A DNA stretch of 64,000 bases, from assembly GCA_963920635.1 (NCBI GenBank), contig OY987303.1:16656175-16720174 (forward strand). Direction: 5' to 3'. This document shows positions 53,259 to 64,000 of this stretch, piece after piece. The notes beneath the pieces are model-generated. The model saw only the letters and a program-made list of their open reading frames with translations. It was not told where the DNA came from and did no database searches. Position 1 is the stretch's first letter; each line of letters begins with the position of its first letter. The position numbers were made by a program, and so were the translations under genes. The stretch is from Pseudeuparius sepicola (Eukaryota > Arthropoda > Insecta > Coleoptera > Anthribidae).

Positions 53259-54209
53259 TACACAGTGTATACAGGGTGAATTTTTGTCGAAAAAAACAAG
53301 GCCGGAGTAAACTGTACCCTCAATTTTAAAAGCTAGCTAGCTAGGACAATGCCTGCCATTGTTAAAACGATATTATTGCTTATATCTGCCAAACTATGAT
53401 ACCACACCACTTAATCAGTGGCGGCTCGTAACTATTTAAACTTAAACAGGCGGGGCCAAATATCGGAAGACATTTAAAAATCAATGTGCCTTACTAAACC
53501 GGTGTAAAGTTAGTAGCCGATTTTCTGGCAACAAAAAATTTTCCTCGCCCTTATTTCCACAAATTTATTTTGATAAAAATAAAGTAGAAATGGTAACTAT
53601 TATTAAACTTTCTAAGCAGATTAAACTGGAGAATGAAGAAAAATATTCATCAAAAAATAAACGTTGAAATTTTTGGCTCCTAGAAAATTGGCTGCTAAGT
53701 GCTAAGTTCAGTTTTAAGTAGACACTTTTGTTGAATTTACGTGATCGCGTTTTTTATGTTCTGCCGTTTGATTTTTCTCTATAGTTAAATCAAGGTAACG
53801 GCCTGCCCTCTATAACTGTTTAATTTGCAGTTTTTGCTCAAATTACATTGACGAAAATGAATTTCTTAATAAAAAAACTAACACTGTTTTATGAAATGCT
53901 ACTTTTATTAGTGATATAAACAAAAATAGTAAAAGTAGGTAAATAAGGATTTTTTAAACTGTTGACTATGTATGTACCTACATGTAGGAATTGAGATTTT
54001 TTAAGTAGGTATTGACTGAACACGCCAGAAAGTAATTACCCATTTTCATTCAGAATTACCTTTGAACATTTTTTGACAGAGGAATAAAATAAAATAGTTA
54101 AATGAGAAAACACATTTATTAAAAAAATACCTAAATACCAAATCCAGAAATATTGTCAACATAAATAAATTATATAAGTAAGAACATTTTAACCCATATA
54201 CAATTATTA
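53259..54209. other. Unassigned AT-rich region
   Basis: A lone TACAGGGTGAATTTTTGTCG terminus at about 53,271; otherwise no supported gene, repeat pair or motif. Confidence 0.3.
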
Positions 54210-54625
54210 TACAGGGTGTCCAACTTTAAAACTGTACAAATCCGTAAAATCTTCATTTTTAGAGATAATCGCCTAAACTTTTTTTGTTTGAAAGGCCTTC
54301 AAAAACCGCTTCTTTTGACCTTCCTGCTATTTTCAAAATGCCAATCCAGGGCCGGCTACCATTTTTTTATACCCCCAATTTTCTCGAAAACCATTTAGCG
54401 ATTTTTTTATTTAAAATCTGACCCCACAGCGTTAATCAGAACACCCCAAAACCCCTATATACCAAATTTGAATAAAAAATATACAGGGAGTTCTATTCTG
54501 CAGGGTGTCAAATTTGAGCAAAATAGGACTTTTAAAGGCCTTTCAAACAAAAAAAAGTTTGGGCGATTGTCTCCAAAAATGAAGATTTTACGGATTTGTA
54601 CAGTTTTAAAGTTGGACACACTGTA
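54210..54625. mobile_element. Internally deleted foldback of family F (copy 4)
   Basis: Left part TACAGGGTGTCCAACTTTAA through GCAGGGTGTCAAATTTGAGC matches 41,139-41,450. It then jumps, after AATAGGACTTTTAAAGG, to the inverted terminus GGCCTTTCAAAC...AAGTTGGACACACTGTA. About 0.8 kb of the full palindrome is missing. Mirror frames at 54,216-54,398 and 54,455-54,734 are artefacts. Confidence 0.88.
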
Positions 54626-55189
54626 TGTTATTTGTTTTGGCAATAATAATAGTCCCCCACTAGTCAATAGTTTCACAATGTGTAAAAAGAGTTTCAAGGT
54701 TAAAAAAAATTCGAAGTCTCGCCCGCAGCTCTAGGGTTTACTATAGATCCCAACGTACCCGTTGAAAATAAACACCATCTATGGAGCTGGAAATATAAAA
54801 TTTTGTGTCTGTATTTTCTGCTCGTGTGTGGTTGATGTAATATACGATTTCCATTAAAGGGAAAAGGATGGAATGATACCCCTGTTTAATAAGTGTATTT
54901 GGGCGGGTCCTTTCCCCAAGTAAATTTCTGGTCGCGAAAGGGAGCAGTGAAAGGGGCAAATAATATTGTAATGAATCTCAAAAATCACAGTCCAAACTCG
55001 TTACCTTGGTTACCACCTTTATTGTTTAACCTTCAAAAATCACAAATAAACTTGTCAGATTACTGTCACTGCCCAAGAATATTCTTTCAGCTCCAAAATT
55101 CGCACAAAATCGCTTTCTAACCTTTCACTTTCTCCAGGCCCAATTCCCAGGGCTTAATGTCAAGTAAAACCCTGTCAAAAGTCAAAATC
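54626..55189. other. Unassigned region
   Basis: No frame with a recognised domain and no repeat pair. Confidence 0.3.
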
Positions 55190-55480
55190 AAGATATTGCC
55201 AGACTCGAAATGTCCCATCTGTAATTCCCACCGAGCTATCCCAGTATACCCCAGAAAACAGTGTGCTGTTTTCTAGACTTTGCTTTCGAGTCAGCGACAC
55301 CGACTGTGAATAATTGTTACTTCCGCTAGCCGCAAGATGGCTCCGGCGAAGATGCCAGAAGATTTTCGATATCGATCCGCTTTAATTTCTGGTCCGGAAT
55401 GTAGAGGGTGCCAGCGGGCTCCGGAGATGTTTTTAAATCGGCACGCTGTTCCATGGGCGTAGATTCTCTTTTTAAATCTT
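55190..55480. other. GC-richer island
   Basis: Unique block (CGCAAGATGGCTCCGGCGAA; GGTGCCAGCGGGCTCCGGA) containing a 22-bp palindrome AGAAAACAGTGTGCTGTTTTCT (about 55,253). Candidate regulatory DNA; no coding evidence. Confidence 0.25.
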
Positions 55481-55951
55481 CACCCAACGCTCAAACCCTT
55501 ACACCAGAGGCGTAACAAAAGGGCTTATATCACATAGTATAACTCTCAACACATTATTTTCTTAGTAAGTAAGCCAGTACAGATAAAAACCGCTTTGAAG
55601 TACGTCCATAACACTAGGTAATTCTCTATGATAGCACAACATTTTTCCAGGGAAAATTTTTGTTTCAAGCGACCTACCAACTTTGAATTATGAGTTTTGC
55701 AAAAAATTAAACTGCGGGCTCATTAACTTAAAATTTGGTAAGACACACATTATTTTTAATTCTAAATAACTTTTCGTACTATTCTACAATGCAAATATTT
55801 AATGAACCAATTTTCTATTAGAAATAATCAAGAAGATATATTATTTTGGCATGAATAAATATGTTTAAGCCCGCCTACTAAGTAGTATAACAAAATATTC
55901 TGCTATTTTTTCCCAATGTTTTCACCTACTTGCTTTTGAAATAGAATATGT
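55481..55951. other. Unassigned AT-rich region
   Basis: Nothing supportable. Confidence 0.3.
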
Positions 55952-56724
55952 TATACAGTGTTCTCCAAAAAGTTCTCATCATTGGGGAATTTGTTTAATG
56001 AAATGATTTATTTTGAAATTGGGACTACCTTTCGCTTTAAGAAAGTGGTAAAGTTTGACCTACTCAAGCATGGTCACGTGACTTTACAAAATAAAATCTA
56101 AAAAATGGTCTAATTTGTAAAAATTTTATAAAATTTTACTTGAAATGGTTGTTATATTTTAAATTTTACATAAGTTTACCAAGTTCGAACGCTCTATACT
56201 AAAGGATTTTGTTTTTGTCATTTTTAATTTTTATGAAATTTCTGAAAAAATTAAATAGTTGTAACTTAAAAAAAGGTCAGGGGATAAAGATAGTTATATA
56301 AAATAATGTTTACTAGACTTAATGATAAAGCTTGTTTAGTTAAGAATTTAAGTTATAAATATATGAAAATGTCATTAAACCATTTAATAATAATAAGTCT
56401 GAACCTTCAAACTAGAAGTACCTACCCTCCAGAAGCGGCCATTGGCATTTGCGGTTGGGGCCGACTTTTTTCGCGTACATAAACAAAATTCAGGATTTTT
56501 TACGTAACAATATACCTACCTTTCACCTTAAAATTATTGAATTTTTTAAGGGTTTTTTAAATGCCATTTTCGGCAGATAGCGAAAGTCACGTGACCACGT
56601 TTCTGTGGACCATTTTCCTATTTTATAAAGCAAAAGTTAACCCCAAAGTTAAATCTCAAATAAATCATTAATTATGTAAAATCTTCCCCCTATATGATGC
56701 GAACTTTTTGGATGACACTGTATA
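55952..56724. mobile_element. Foldback element with TACAGTGTTCTCC ends
   Basis: Starts TATACAGTGTTCTCCAAAAA and ends GGATGACACTGTATA. Inner matching blocks include GGTCACGTGACTTT/AAAGTCACGTGACC and AAATGATTTATTTTGA/TCAAATAAATCATT. Arms about 150 bp, centre about 470 bp, no transposase. Confidence 0.7.
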
Positions 56725-58425
56725 AACAGTGTTTAAGAAACACTCAACAAATTTTATTACTGGGCCTTTCCTAAGCTTTCCATACCAGAATCGCGTGAGA
56801 AATAATTAATAAACAAACTGTATATTTGCTATATGTATAGTCCGTAAAATTCCATCTATAAAGTATATAAAAAATCTTTGCCGTGCGCCCGTGAGTTCTT
56901 GATAGCTAAATTATTGAGCAGTGAACAAGGGATTGTGTTGCCCTGGGGCTCCTTTTCTCATTACGAATAATTGGGGGTTCATTACGGAAAATAAGACCAC
57001 AAGAAAAAATTAAAATCACGCTTATCGGGATCCCTTCAACCCAATTACCGAGTTTTGTTCGGAGTTTCTCAGAATTTTTGTTCGATATATTATTGGCTTC
57101 TGCCGGCAAGTCTAAAATAAAAGTTTCGCAATAATAAAACGGAGATCACGCAGTTTTATCGATGATTTCAATCATCTCTGTAAGTATCATTATCAAAAAT
57201 AAATTTTAAATTTGTTTCTCAATACCTACATCTGTGCAAGTGGTACTAAAGTTCCGACAAAATACAACTAAGTAGGCAATGTCTTTATAAAACAGTAAAC
57301 AGGGAAAACAAAACAGTGCATTTAATTTGTTGCATACCTACACATATCCATTTGTTCTTGTCGTTTATATTTCTATTGAAAAGTGTCGCGTAAAATTGCA
57401 ACTTTACCTTCCAAAATGTCCTATACATTATTTTTCATTTGGTTCACCTACTTCTTAGAACACGAAAGGCACCGAGAATAACACAACAGGTTAGGTTAAC
57501 CGAAACTGGAGCCAGAGACAACAGACAGAGGCTGTGTTGGACCTTAAAACGAGAGCCTTCTGGTATGCTACAACCACGGAACCAGCCGACTTGGCCCGTG
57601 TAACATTCATAGCCCCCAAACGATGATTTTACGTTATCGATTGCATAGGCGCAATTTAGAGGATAGTAAATAGTAAATAGTATGTAGTACATATACACTG
57701 TCGGATGCGAGCGTTGCGGCAATTTAATTAGCAAGGAACATGAAAGTAAAATATAGAATATAGCAGTCGCGGAACTAAATTATTTTCCCCATCGCCACTG
57801 GTATTATTGTATACAATATTAAATGGTGTGATTCTTTTATTGATGAAGTTGGTTACAATAGCGACTCAATGCACGCATAAAGTGTTATTATTAGTGATGT
57901 TTTTTTACTTTTCCTCGTTTAAACTTTAATATTAATATATATATATAATACTCATAAACTGTTTCCCTTTAGCTTTATACCTTATATTATCGTGATACTA
58001 CCATTGATTATCATTACCCACACAGGCACGGGTTGTCGCGCTTTACGCATAGGTACCGTAAATATCCCATTTTGCCGGCAATTCAAAATCAATGTTTACG
58101 TACGGTAAAACAAAAACGAAATGCTTAATTATCGTCGGCCACTTACTGTTTACACTGCGGCAAAATTGCAATATATTAACGTTGAAACGCGCTGGCTAGA
58201 ATCAAAAATTAGCAAATTGCTCCCCTATTAATTCAATCAATGATGCAGCACCAATTAGGTATGAAATATGGCTAGACTGGTATAGACGGATAAAGTGACC
58301 ATGGGTTTATTCCTAACTGTACTCCGATATTATAAGTGATTTCAGAGTTTGATTAAGATTGGTTGCGATTTATGTGCCATTTCTATGTGTAAGTGATCTA
58401 TATGTTTCCCTAACCTGGACCAATA
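56725..58425. other. Unassigned region
   Basis: Frames 56,906-57,109 and 57,444-57,734 (minus) match nothing recognised. A small ATATATATATA tract lies near 57,940. The GC-balanced part 57,470-57,640 has no motif I can support. Confidence 0.3.
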
Positions 58426-59265
58426 GTAGACCGGGAGATAGTGACAGATTTTTGGACGTGATTTTACTCAGTATGCCTTTCAAAGGGCATTATGTTGCGT
58501 ATATTCTCACAATATTAAGGTATGAATCAAAGAGTCATCCTGGATTCTTCATATGAAAAACTGAGTTTTCATTTATTCGAAAAATATGCGTTTTGATATG
58601 ATTTCAGTCAATCTGCCATGTGTTTTATAATGAAATTCAAAATAGAAAATTGCTCGAAAAACCATAGGCATACCGTTAACGTGGGCCCAAAGGGCGATTA
58701 TTGTCACGTGAACGTGTATTTTAATAATTAATTTTTCCACGTTTCTGAAATGGCTGCCAATGAGAAGTATGCAAGTCCTTGTTATGAAACTGCCGAAAAA
58801 GGATGGCATACCGTTTGTGCATGTCCATAGTTTAAATTGTATGTTATTTAATCATTTAAACGATTTATTCGATGTAAAGTGTACTTGGACATGCGCAAAC
58901 GGTATGCCATCCTTTTTTCAGCAGTTTCATAACAAAAACTTGCATACTTCTTATTGGCAACCTGTTCAGAAACGTGGAAAAATTAAGTGTAAAATACAAG
59001 TTCACGGGACAATAATAGCCCTTTGGGTCCACGTAAACAGTATTCCTATGGTTTTCCGAAGAATTTTCAATTTTGAACATCATTGCAGCCTGACTAAAAT
59101 CATATCAAAACGCATATTTTCGAATAAATGAAAACTCACTATGAAGAACCCAGGATGACTCTGATTCACACCTTATTATTGTGAGAATACACGCAGGATA
59201 ATGCCCTTTGAAAGGCATACTGGGTAAAATAACGTCCGAAAATCTGTCACTATCTCCAGGTCTAC
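58426..59265. mobile_element. Foldback element (840 bp)
   Basis: GTAGACCGGGAGATAGTGAC at the left end pairs with the right end finishing ...GGTCTAC. Arms 58,426-58,833 and 58,889-59,265 share CAAAGGGCATTATG, CATCCTGGATTCTTCAT and GGCATACCGTTTG(T/C)GCATGTCC. Frames 58,760-59,131 and 58,573-59,083 come from the palindrome. No transposase. Confidence 0.85.
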
Positions 59266-61616
59266 AGTGATAGTGTCAGTGGCGGCTATACCAAAAATGC
59301 GTCAGGTGACGTCAGTGTTGACACTGAGCGAAAATGTGCATGAAAACACGTTATTTGGCGTTTGGTTGGATTTGCACGAGTCAAATCATTATCCCGAATA
59401 AGGTTAAAGAATACACAGATTCGAAATAGAATTCCTCGACGGAGAAGTTGGGGTCTGGGAATTCCCCCGGCGATGATTTTATATAGCCTGGTGGTTCATT
59501 TATTCGCGGATGCCTCCTCGAAATCTACATTTTAATTTAAACTGAAATGCCTGCGCTGTTTCATTAAAGGCGTCACTGCTTTATTCCCCGGCCTTTCTTC
59601 TATTATTTCAACTTTCCGTTTTAGTTCTAGTGGCACCGAGGGGGGTTGACGGTAATGAAACACCCCTCCGAGGTTAATTTTTTAATTATTCAGTCGGTTA
59701 ATTTTTCGCGATGCCCCGGGGCATTATGCTAGTTTTAATTAGAGTTTCGAGGACGGATACTCTAACTTGTTTATGTTGTGAAGTTGATGAAAGTATTTAA
59801 AATTAATCTTACAGCGAAACTCCGGCAAATCCTCGTAAGACCCCTTTATAGTCGGCGAACTTTGGTGGATATCGACGTCTCTACAAATTTGAGAAGAAGC
59901 CTTAAAACTCCATGGAACCCGAGGGTATAAGCGGACAGAAAGATTTTACCGGGATTTGTAATTTTTTGTTTCGATACTCAAAACCTAGGGACATCGCGGC
60001 GAATTGTGCAACATATCTATCCAAGTTACAGACGCATAGTAGATATAAACAAAGTCACATGACCGCATTTCTGCAACAAGTCTGCACGCGATCCTACCTA
60101 TGCAGGAAACTCGACTGAGGGAAGAGCCAGCCCTGCATTCTACTCGCCGCCTAAACACTTTTACGACGGCCAGACCAATAAGAGAATAGGTCACATCACG
60201 ACCACGTGGTGGCCAATGTTTTGATTCACTGCCTCTGTAACTTTGATAAAGTATAACTTTTTTGGGAATATTCCTTTTAAAGTTAAAGGTACATATTATT
60301 ATTGGAAATTGGAAGGGGTAAGAGCATTTTCTGATTGAGGAAGACGAAGTATCTCGTTATGAGACTGAACGATACATCACTTTCAACTTTTCCATATGTC
60401 ACTTTTTAGAGATATCCATTATTATTCTCTCTGGCTTTGCGAGTAATATGAGAAGAATTCAGAAGAAGGTAAAACTTAACCTTGTTACCTGATTCGTAAT
60501 CGAACAGATGGAAGGATCCCCAAAGAAACCTGAACCAAACTGTTTAATAGACAACATTTGTCGCCAAGAAAATAAATAAATAAATAAATAAACTTATTGC
60601 GGTACAAAGTTCAAAAAATTACATTTAGGCATAGGATTCCTTATGAATGTGGAAATTTCTATGTTGTGGTGAATTGTACGCCATTTAACGTTCGTTTAAA
60701 AGAACATAAAAATTATACCAGGCAAAATTTCAAAGACAAAAATATGTGAACACTCCTTTAATAATAATCATCAAATTTTGCGGGATAGGTCCCAACCAAT
60801 TCTGAAAGAAGAAATAGAAAATAGGTGACAAATTAAGAAATCGGAATTTATTCTAGGAAATACGGACAAGTGTGTTGTTGAATGTTCAGTGGAATTCAAT
60901 AATATTTTATTACTAGTTATTCGATGAGAAGTTACTAAAGATAATTAGATAGAACACGGGCACAAAATAATATGAGGCAGTTGGCTAAGTTATTGTTCTG
61001 TTATCATAACACTTTAACTTGACATTTATTATTCTGCCATTTCACTTTGACTTGATATTTTCTTTGAGAAAGTAGAAAGATTTATTTTCCGAAAGATATT
61101 GAAGTTATTTTTTGAGTTAACGTTCAAAGTTTCGGTTTTTTATTGTTAGGCATTTATGAATTGCCCTGGAAACATGAAAACCCCAATGAAAAATAAACTG
61201 GATCTGTTCGCACCACAAATAAATTTCCGTCAATATTTGGTAAGTATGGAAGGAGTCAGAGAGAGAAACTGGCAGCCAAACTTGAATAAGTGAAACAACA
61301 AATAAATCAGCGAAACTGCATAACACAGAAATGCGCAAAACAGGTTTTGTGGGCAAAACGTTAGATTCATCCTTCGTTTGTGTCAGTTATAACGGTTTTC
61401 TAACTATATTTTCAATTCCATTTATTGTATTCCATTTATTATTCAGTGCGTTTATCCCTTGTGCGACTTCCATACAAGTTATTAATTTGCAACAAACTCT
61501 CTTGCCACTTACAGGTTCATTACTATGGAAATATTAAATAAATTTAAGCCTTCTTTCAGTTTGTCTCATATGTAACTATATTATTCTATATTTTGTGAAA
61601 CAAGGCCATATTGTCT
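59266..61616. other. Unassigned region; GC-richer 59,420-59,740; (AAAT)n at 60,569-60,592
   Basis: 59,420-59,740 is unique, GC-richer and contains homeodomain-type cores in GTTAATTTTTTAATTATTCA and TAATGAAACACCCC, making it a candidate enhancer. The rest has a short (AAAT)n tract and frames (59,912-60,194; 61,117-61,537) with no recognised domain. Confidence 0.3.
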
Positions 61617-61691
61617 AAAATGCGAGGCCAACAATAAAGACAGGCCATGGCGCTAACGCATAATCGCGTAGTCACGTGACCAACTTAGTCC

Positions 61692-62793
61692 TATACAGGG
61701 TGTCCCGGTTGTAAATGTCATAAATGAAAACAATGGTAGAAAAACTAATTTTAAGCATAAAAGTTTATATGTACATATGCCCTAAAATGCATGTTAAAAA
61801 AGTTACAGGGCGTTAAAATTTAAAAAAATATATAGTTTTTATTTTCTTATTTCCCACGTTTTAAAGGTAACTAAACGAAATTCGACAGAAATATCACATT
61901 GACGGAGAGCCATAAGAGTAAAAAAATATTAAGCTCTTAAATTATGCAGTGGCGGAGATACGGGTAATTAGTTAGATTAATTTGCGAAGCAAAGTATTAC
62001 CACCCTGTACAAAATTAAAACAGATATTTTTTCCGAAACGGGCCTTTAGTCTCAGACAAAAAATGACTCTTGACAAATTGTCGTAAAATGCTTAGATTTT
62101 ATGTGAAACTCAAAAGTAACACCTAACCCTCCCGAAATAATGTATCGGTTGCTGAACAGCGAAAAATGATAGTTCAAGTAAAAAAAGGAGTAAAGGCATC
62201 TGATTTATAGTTCTGTTATTAATTGAGACGAACTTTTTCAATAATATGCAATATTTGTAAAAAAATGCACGAAAAAATAAATAAAAATAAAACAATTAAA
62301 ATACCTAAACTGATTTTTGGTTGAATTGTCATTTTTCTGCCCTACCTAACCGATAGATCTTTTCGGGAGAGTAAGCCGTTTTACACAAAATCTAAGCATT
62401 TTACAATAATTTGTCAAGTCATTTTTTGTATGAAACTAAATGTCGGTTTCAGAAAAAATATAGGTTTTAATTTTATACAGGGTGGTAATACTTTTCTTAG
62501 CAAATTAATCTAACTAATTACCCGTATCTCCGCCACTGGCTAATTTAGGAGCTTAATATTTTTTTACTCTTATGGCTATCCATCAATGTATTATGTCTGC
62601 CGAATTTCGTTTAGTTATCTTTAAAACGTGGGAAATAAGAAAATAAAAACTATATTTTTTATAAAACTTTAACGCCCTGTAACTTTTTTAATATGCATTT
62701 TAGGGCATATGTACATATAAACTTTTATCCTTAAAATTAGTTTTTGTACCATTGTTTTCATTTATGACATTTACAACCGGGACACCCTGTATA
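61692..62793. mobile_element. Foldback element (1.1 kb) with ~410-bp arms
   Basis: Starts TATACAGGGTGTCCCGGTTG and ends with the reverse complement. The arms also share CGCCACTG..., ATTAGTTAGATTAATTTGC and an inward-facing inner terminus (CCACCCTGTA at about 61,999 and TACAGGGTGG at about 62,476), which suggests a nested older pair of ends. Unique centre about 62,106-62,380. No transposase. Confidence 0.88.
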
Positions 62794-63230
62794 ATAAAAG
62801 GCATTTTTGGAGATAAGTAGAAAAAACAAATTTATTACATTATTGGTTTTGTGCATCCAGGCTTTCACTAATAATTGTTTTTTCAAAGTTTTCCACCTGC
62901 CTCAGCTGTTTCGGGCTGAGAGTTAAACGGCACTGCACTCAAATATTTTGGAACAATCTCAAAAATTGTTGGGGCAGCACCTTCCTTTAGCTTAGGTGAT
63001 ATTCTCTATAGGTATTTTCCTCCCACAACACATTTGTCCACTTGAAAATGTGTTAGCCACACATACTTAAGGGTTTTTTAGAAATTAAATCTCAGTTGGA
63101 ATTTGACGAATCCATTTTTGGCGCAAATTTTTATCCCGAGGCAAAGCAAATGTTGTTATGGTGACATTTTCTTCCTGGCTTCTGTAATATGTATAAATAA
63201 TATAAACAGATCCAATATTTGCTATTTAGG
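62794..63230. other. Unassigned region
   Basis: No repeat pair, recognised frame or motif. Confidence 0.3.
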
Positions 63231-63675
63231 TTATTTTTTACGAAATAAAAATGAAAACTCACCTCAGTATACTGTAAATATTGACGAGGTCACAGTTGAT
63301 CGGCAGCGTGAAAGGCCGAATAGCCGAATAGGAACCGTATGGGTCGACAACGAAAATCCTCGAGTACGTTACAACACTGATTTATTTCGCACAAGGTGAA
63401 TGGTGAATACAAAATACACAAACCCGAACGTGGTCAACGGGAACGGCTTCCAGCCACCCGGACCATCTGAACTCGCGGATCTCCCGTAAGCAGTTCACCC
63501 GTCTGTGTCTCAGGCTCCACTGTCGATTCCGGGGGGAGCATTCCCCTTACAGCGCTCACGCGTCGGCGCGAGCGGCACCAATACTCCTGGACGGCACGGC
63601 TCCCACCCAGGGGCCATAATAACATCTGGGCGGTTCCCCTCCGCCAGGACACAGGCGCCCTAGACACAAACTTGT
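63231..63675 (-). other. GC-rich block with a possible minus-strand exon
   Basis: On the minus strand a 77-codon frame (63,667-63,434) is followed by a sequence with AATAAATCAGTG (about 63,382) and, further on, ACTGAG|GTGAGTTTTC (about 63,262), a good 5' splice site. AATAAA upstream of a donor is contradictory for one transcript, so this may be the 3' end of a decayed retroelement next to an unrelated donor. No domain recognised. Confidence 0.25.
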
Positions 63676-64000
63676 TTCTAAAATATAAACTAAGACGTTT
63701 AAAAACACTTTAAACATTTAAAACTTCTCAAAACCCAAGCTGCCGCTGTCAGTTATGTGACAAATGACATGTAACGTCGGACTAAGATGGTGATTTCTGT
63801 GCGCCATGGCCTGTCTTTATCGTAGGCCTCGTCTAAAATGATGATGGTGTACCTAGTTTGCACATTGAGGCTACACTGATGTTTAAAAAACCACTCACCG
63901 GTAGAGGGCGTTTCCGTTCAGACCACTACTTTAACAGAGTTGAAATAACCCTTAATGAAATATTTTTACGAACTGTATTGCTGTTGGACCTTCGTCCACT

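Larger units (their letters stand above)
61617..63838. repeat. Inverted repeats 2.2 kb apart around a foldback
   Basis: 61,617-61,653 (CTAAAATGCGAGGCCAACAA, then TAAAGACAGGCCATGGCG) and 63,802-63,838 are reverse complements with a few mismatches. They could be the TIRs of a 2.2-kb element containing the foldback 61,692-62,793, or independent copies. Confidence 0.5.

Noticed and set aside
63434..63667. 77-codon minus frame in a GC-rich block as a host gene
   Set aside because: No domain, and followed by contradictory signals (AATAAA then a splice donor). Kept only as a possible retroelement remnant.
1..64000. CRISPR arrays, bacterial operons, rRNA genes, viral genes
   Set aside because: None seen. 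Repeats are eukaryotic transposon-type, there are no regularly spaced spacers, and I recognised no rRNA or viral coding sequence.

Overview
This is an AT-rich, non-coding, repeat-dominated stretch of an animal nuclear genome, most likely an insect. The evidence is Tc1/mariner-, hAT- and foldback-type DNA transposons, GTAGGTA/TACCTAC-rich filler, intron-type splice signals inside a transposon gene, and no operons or ribosome-binding sites. I recognise no intact host gene. Nearly every long reading frame is a by-product of an inverted repeat, a microsatellite or a GC-rich island. Species cannot be fixed from the sequence.

The left third (1-21,800) holds an approximately 1.67-kb foldback element (2055-3721), a four-copy 114-122-bp tandem array (1068-1437), several elements ending in TACAGGGTGTCC-like termini, and a 781-bp hAT element (11,246-12,026). 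That hAT has perfect 20-bp TIRs and a perfect 8-bp target duplication; it sits inside one arm of an older inverted repeat and keeps the C-terminal hAT transposase domain on the minus strand. A decayed Tc1/mariner-type transposase lies at 15,880-16,148, and a second hAT-type element (19,180-20,719) has a perfect 8-bp duplication.

The middle (21,800-46,000) contains a 1-kb long-TIR element, a 170-bp (AAATATAT)n array, a broken unrecognised gene (24,138-24,757), a composite palindrome (31,347-32,525), a third hAT (33,972-34,644), and a 1.6-kb transposon (36,117-37,722). The transposon carries a two-exon minus-strand gene disabled by one extra A. A tRNA-like cloverleaf and two large foldbacks (41,137-42,374; 43,890-45,358) follow.

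The right third (46,000-64,000) has four more foldbacks separated by short GC-richer islands with no convincing reading frame. About fifteen such islands across the window interrupt the transposon fill and look like candidate regulatory DNA of a gene-poor locus.

The most unusual signal is a set of tiny perfect or near-perfect hairpins (14-32 bp, plus one older 47-bp case), each flanked by 7-9-bp direct repeats (24,175; 36,153; 44,702; 48,377; 53,219; degenerate at 15,586). For three of them an empty site can be inferred inside the window: from the partner TIR, from the partner foldback arm, or from a reading frame that continues once the hairpin is removed. They behave like micro-insertions with target duplications, mostly starting CT. 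Three further places show hairpin-templated (template-switch) mutations.
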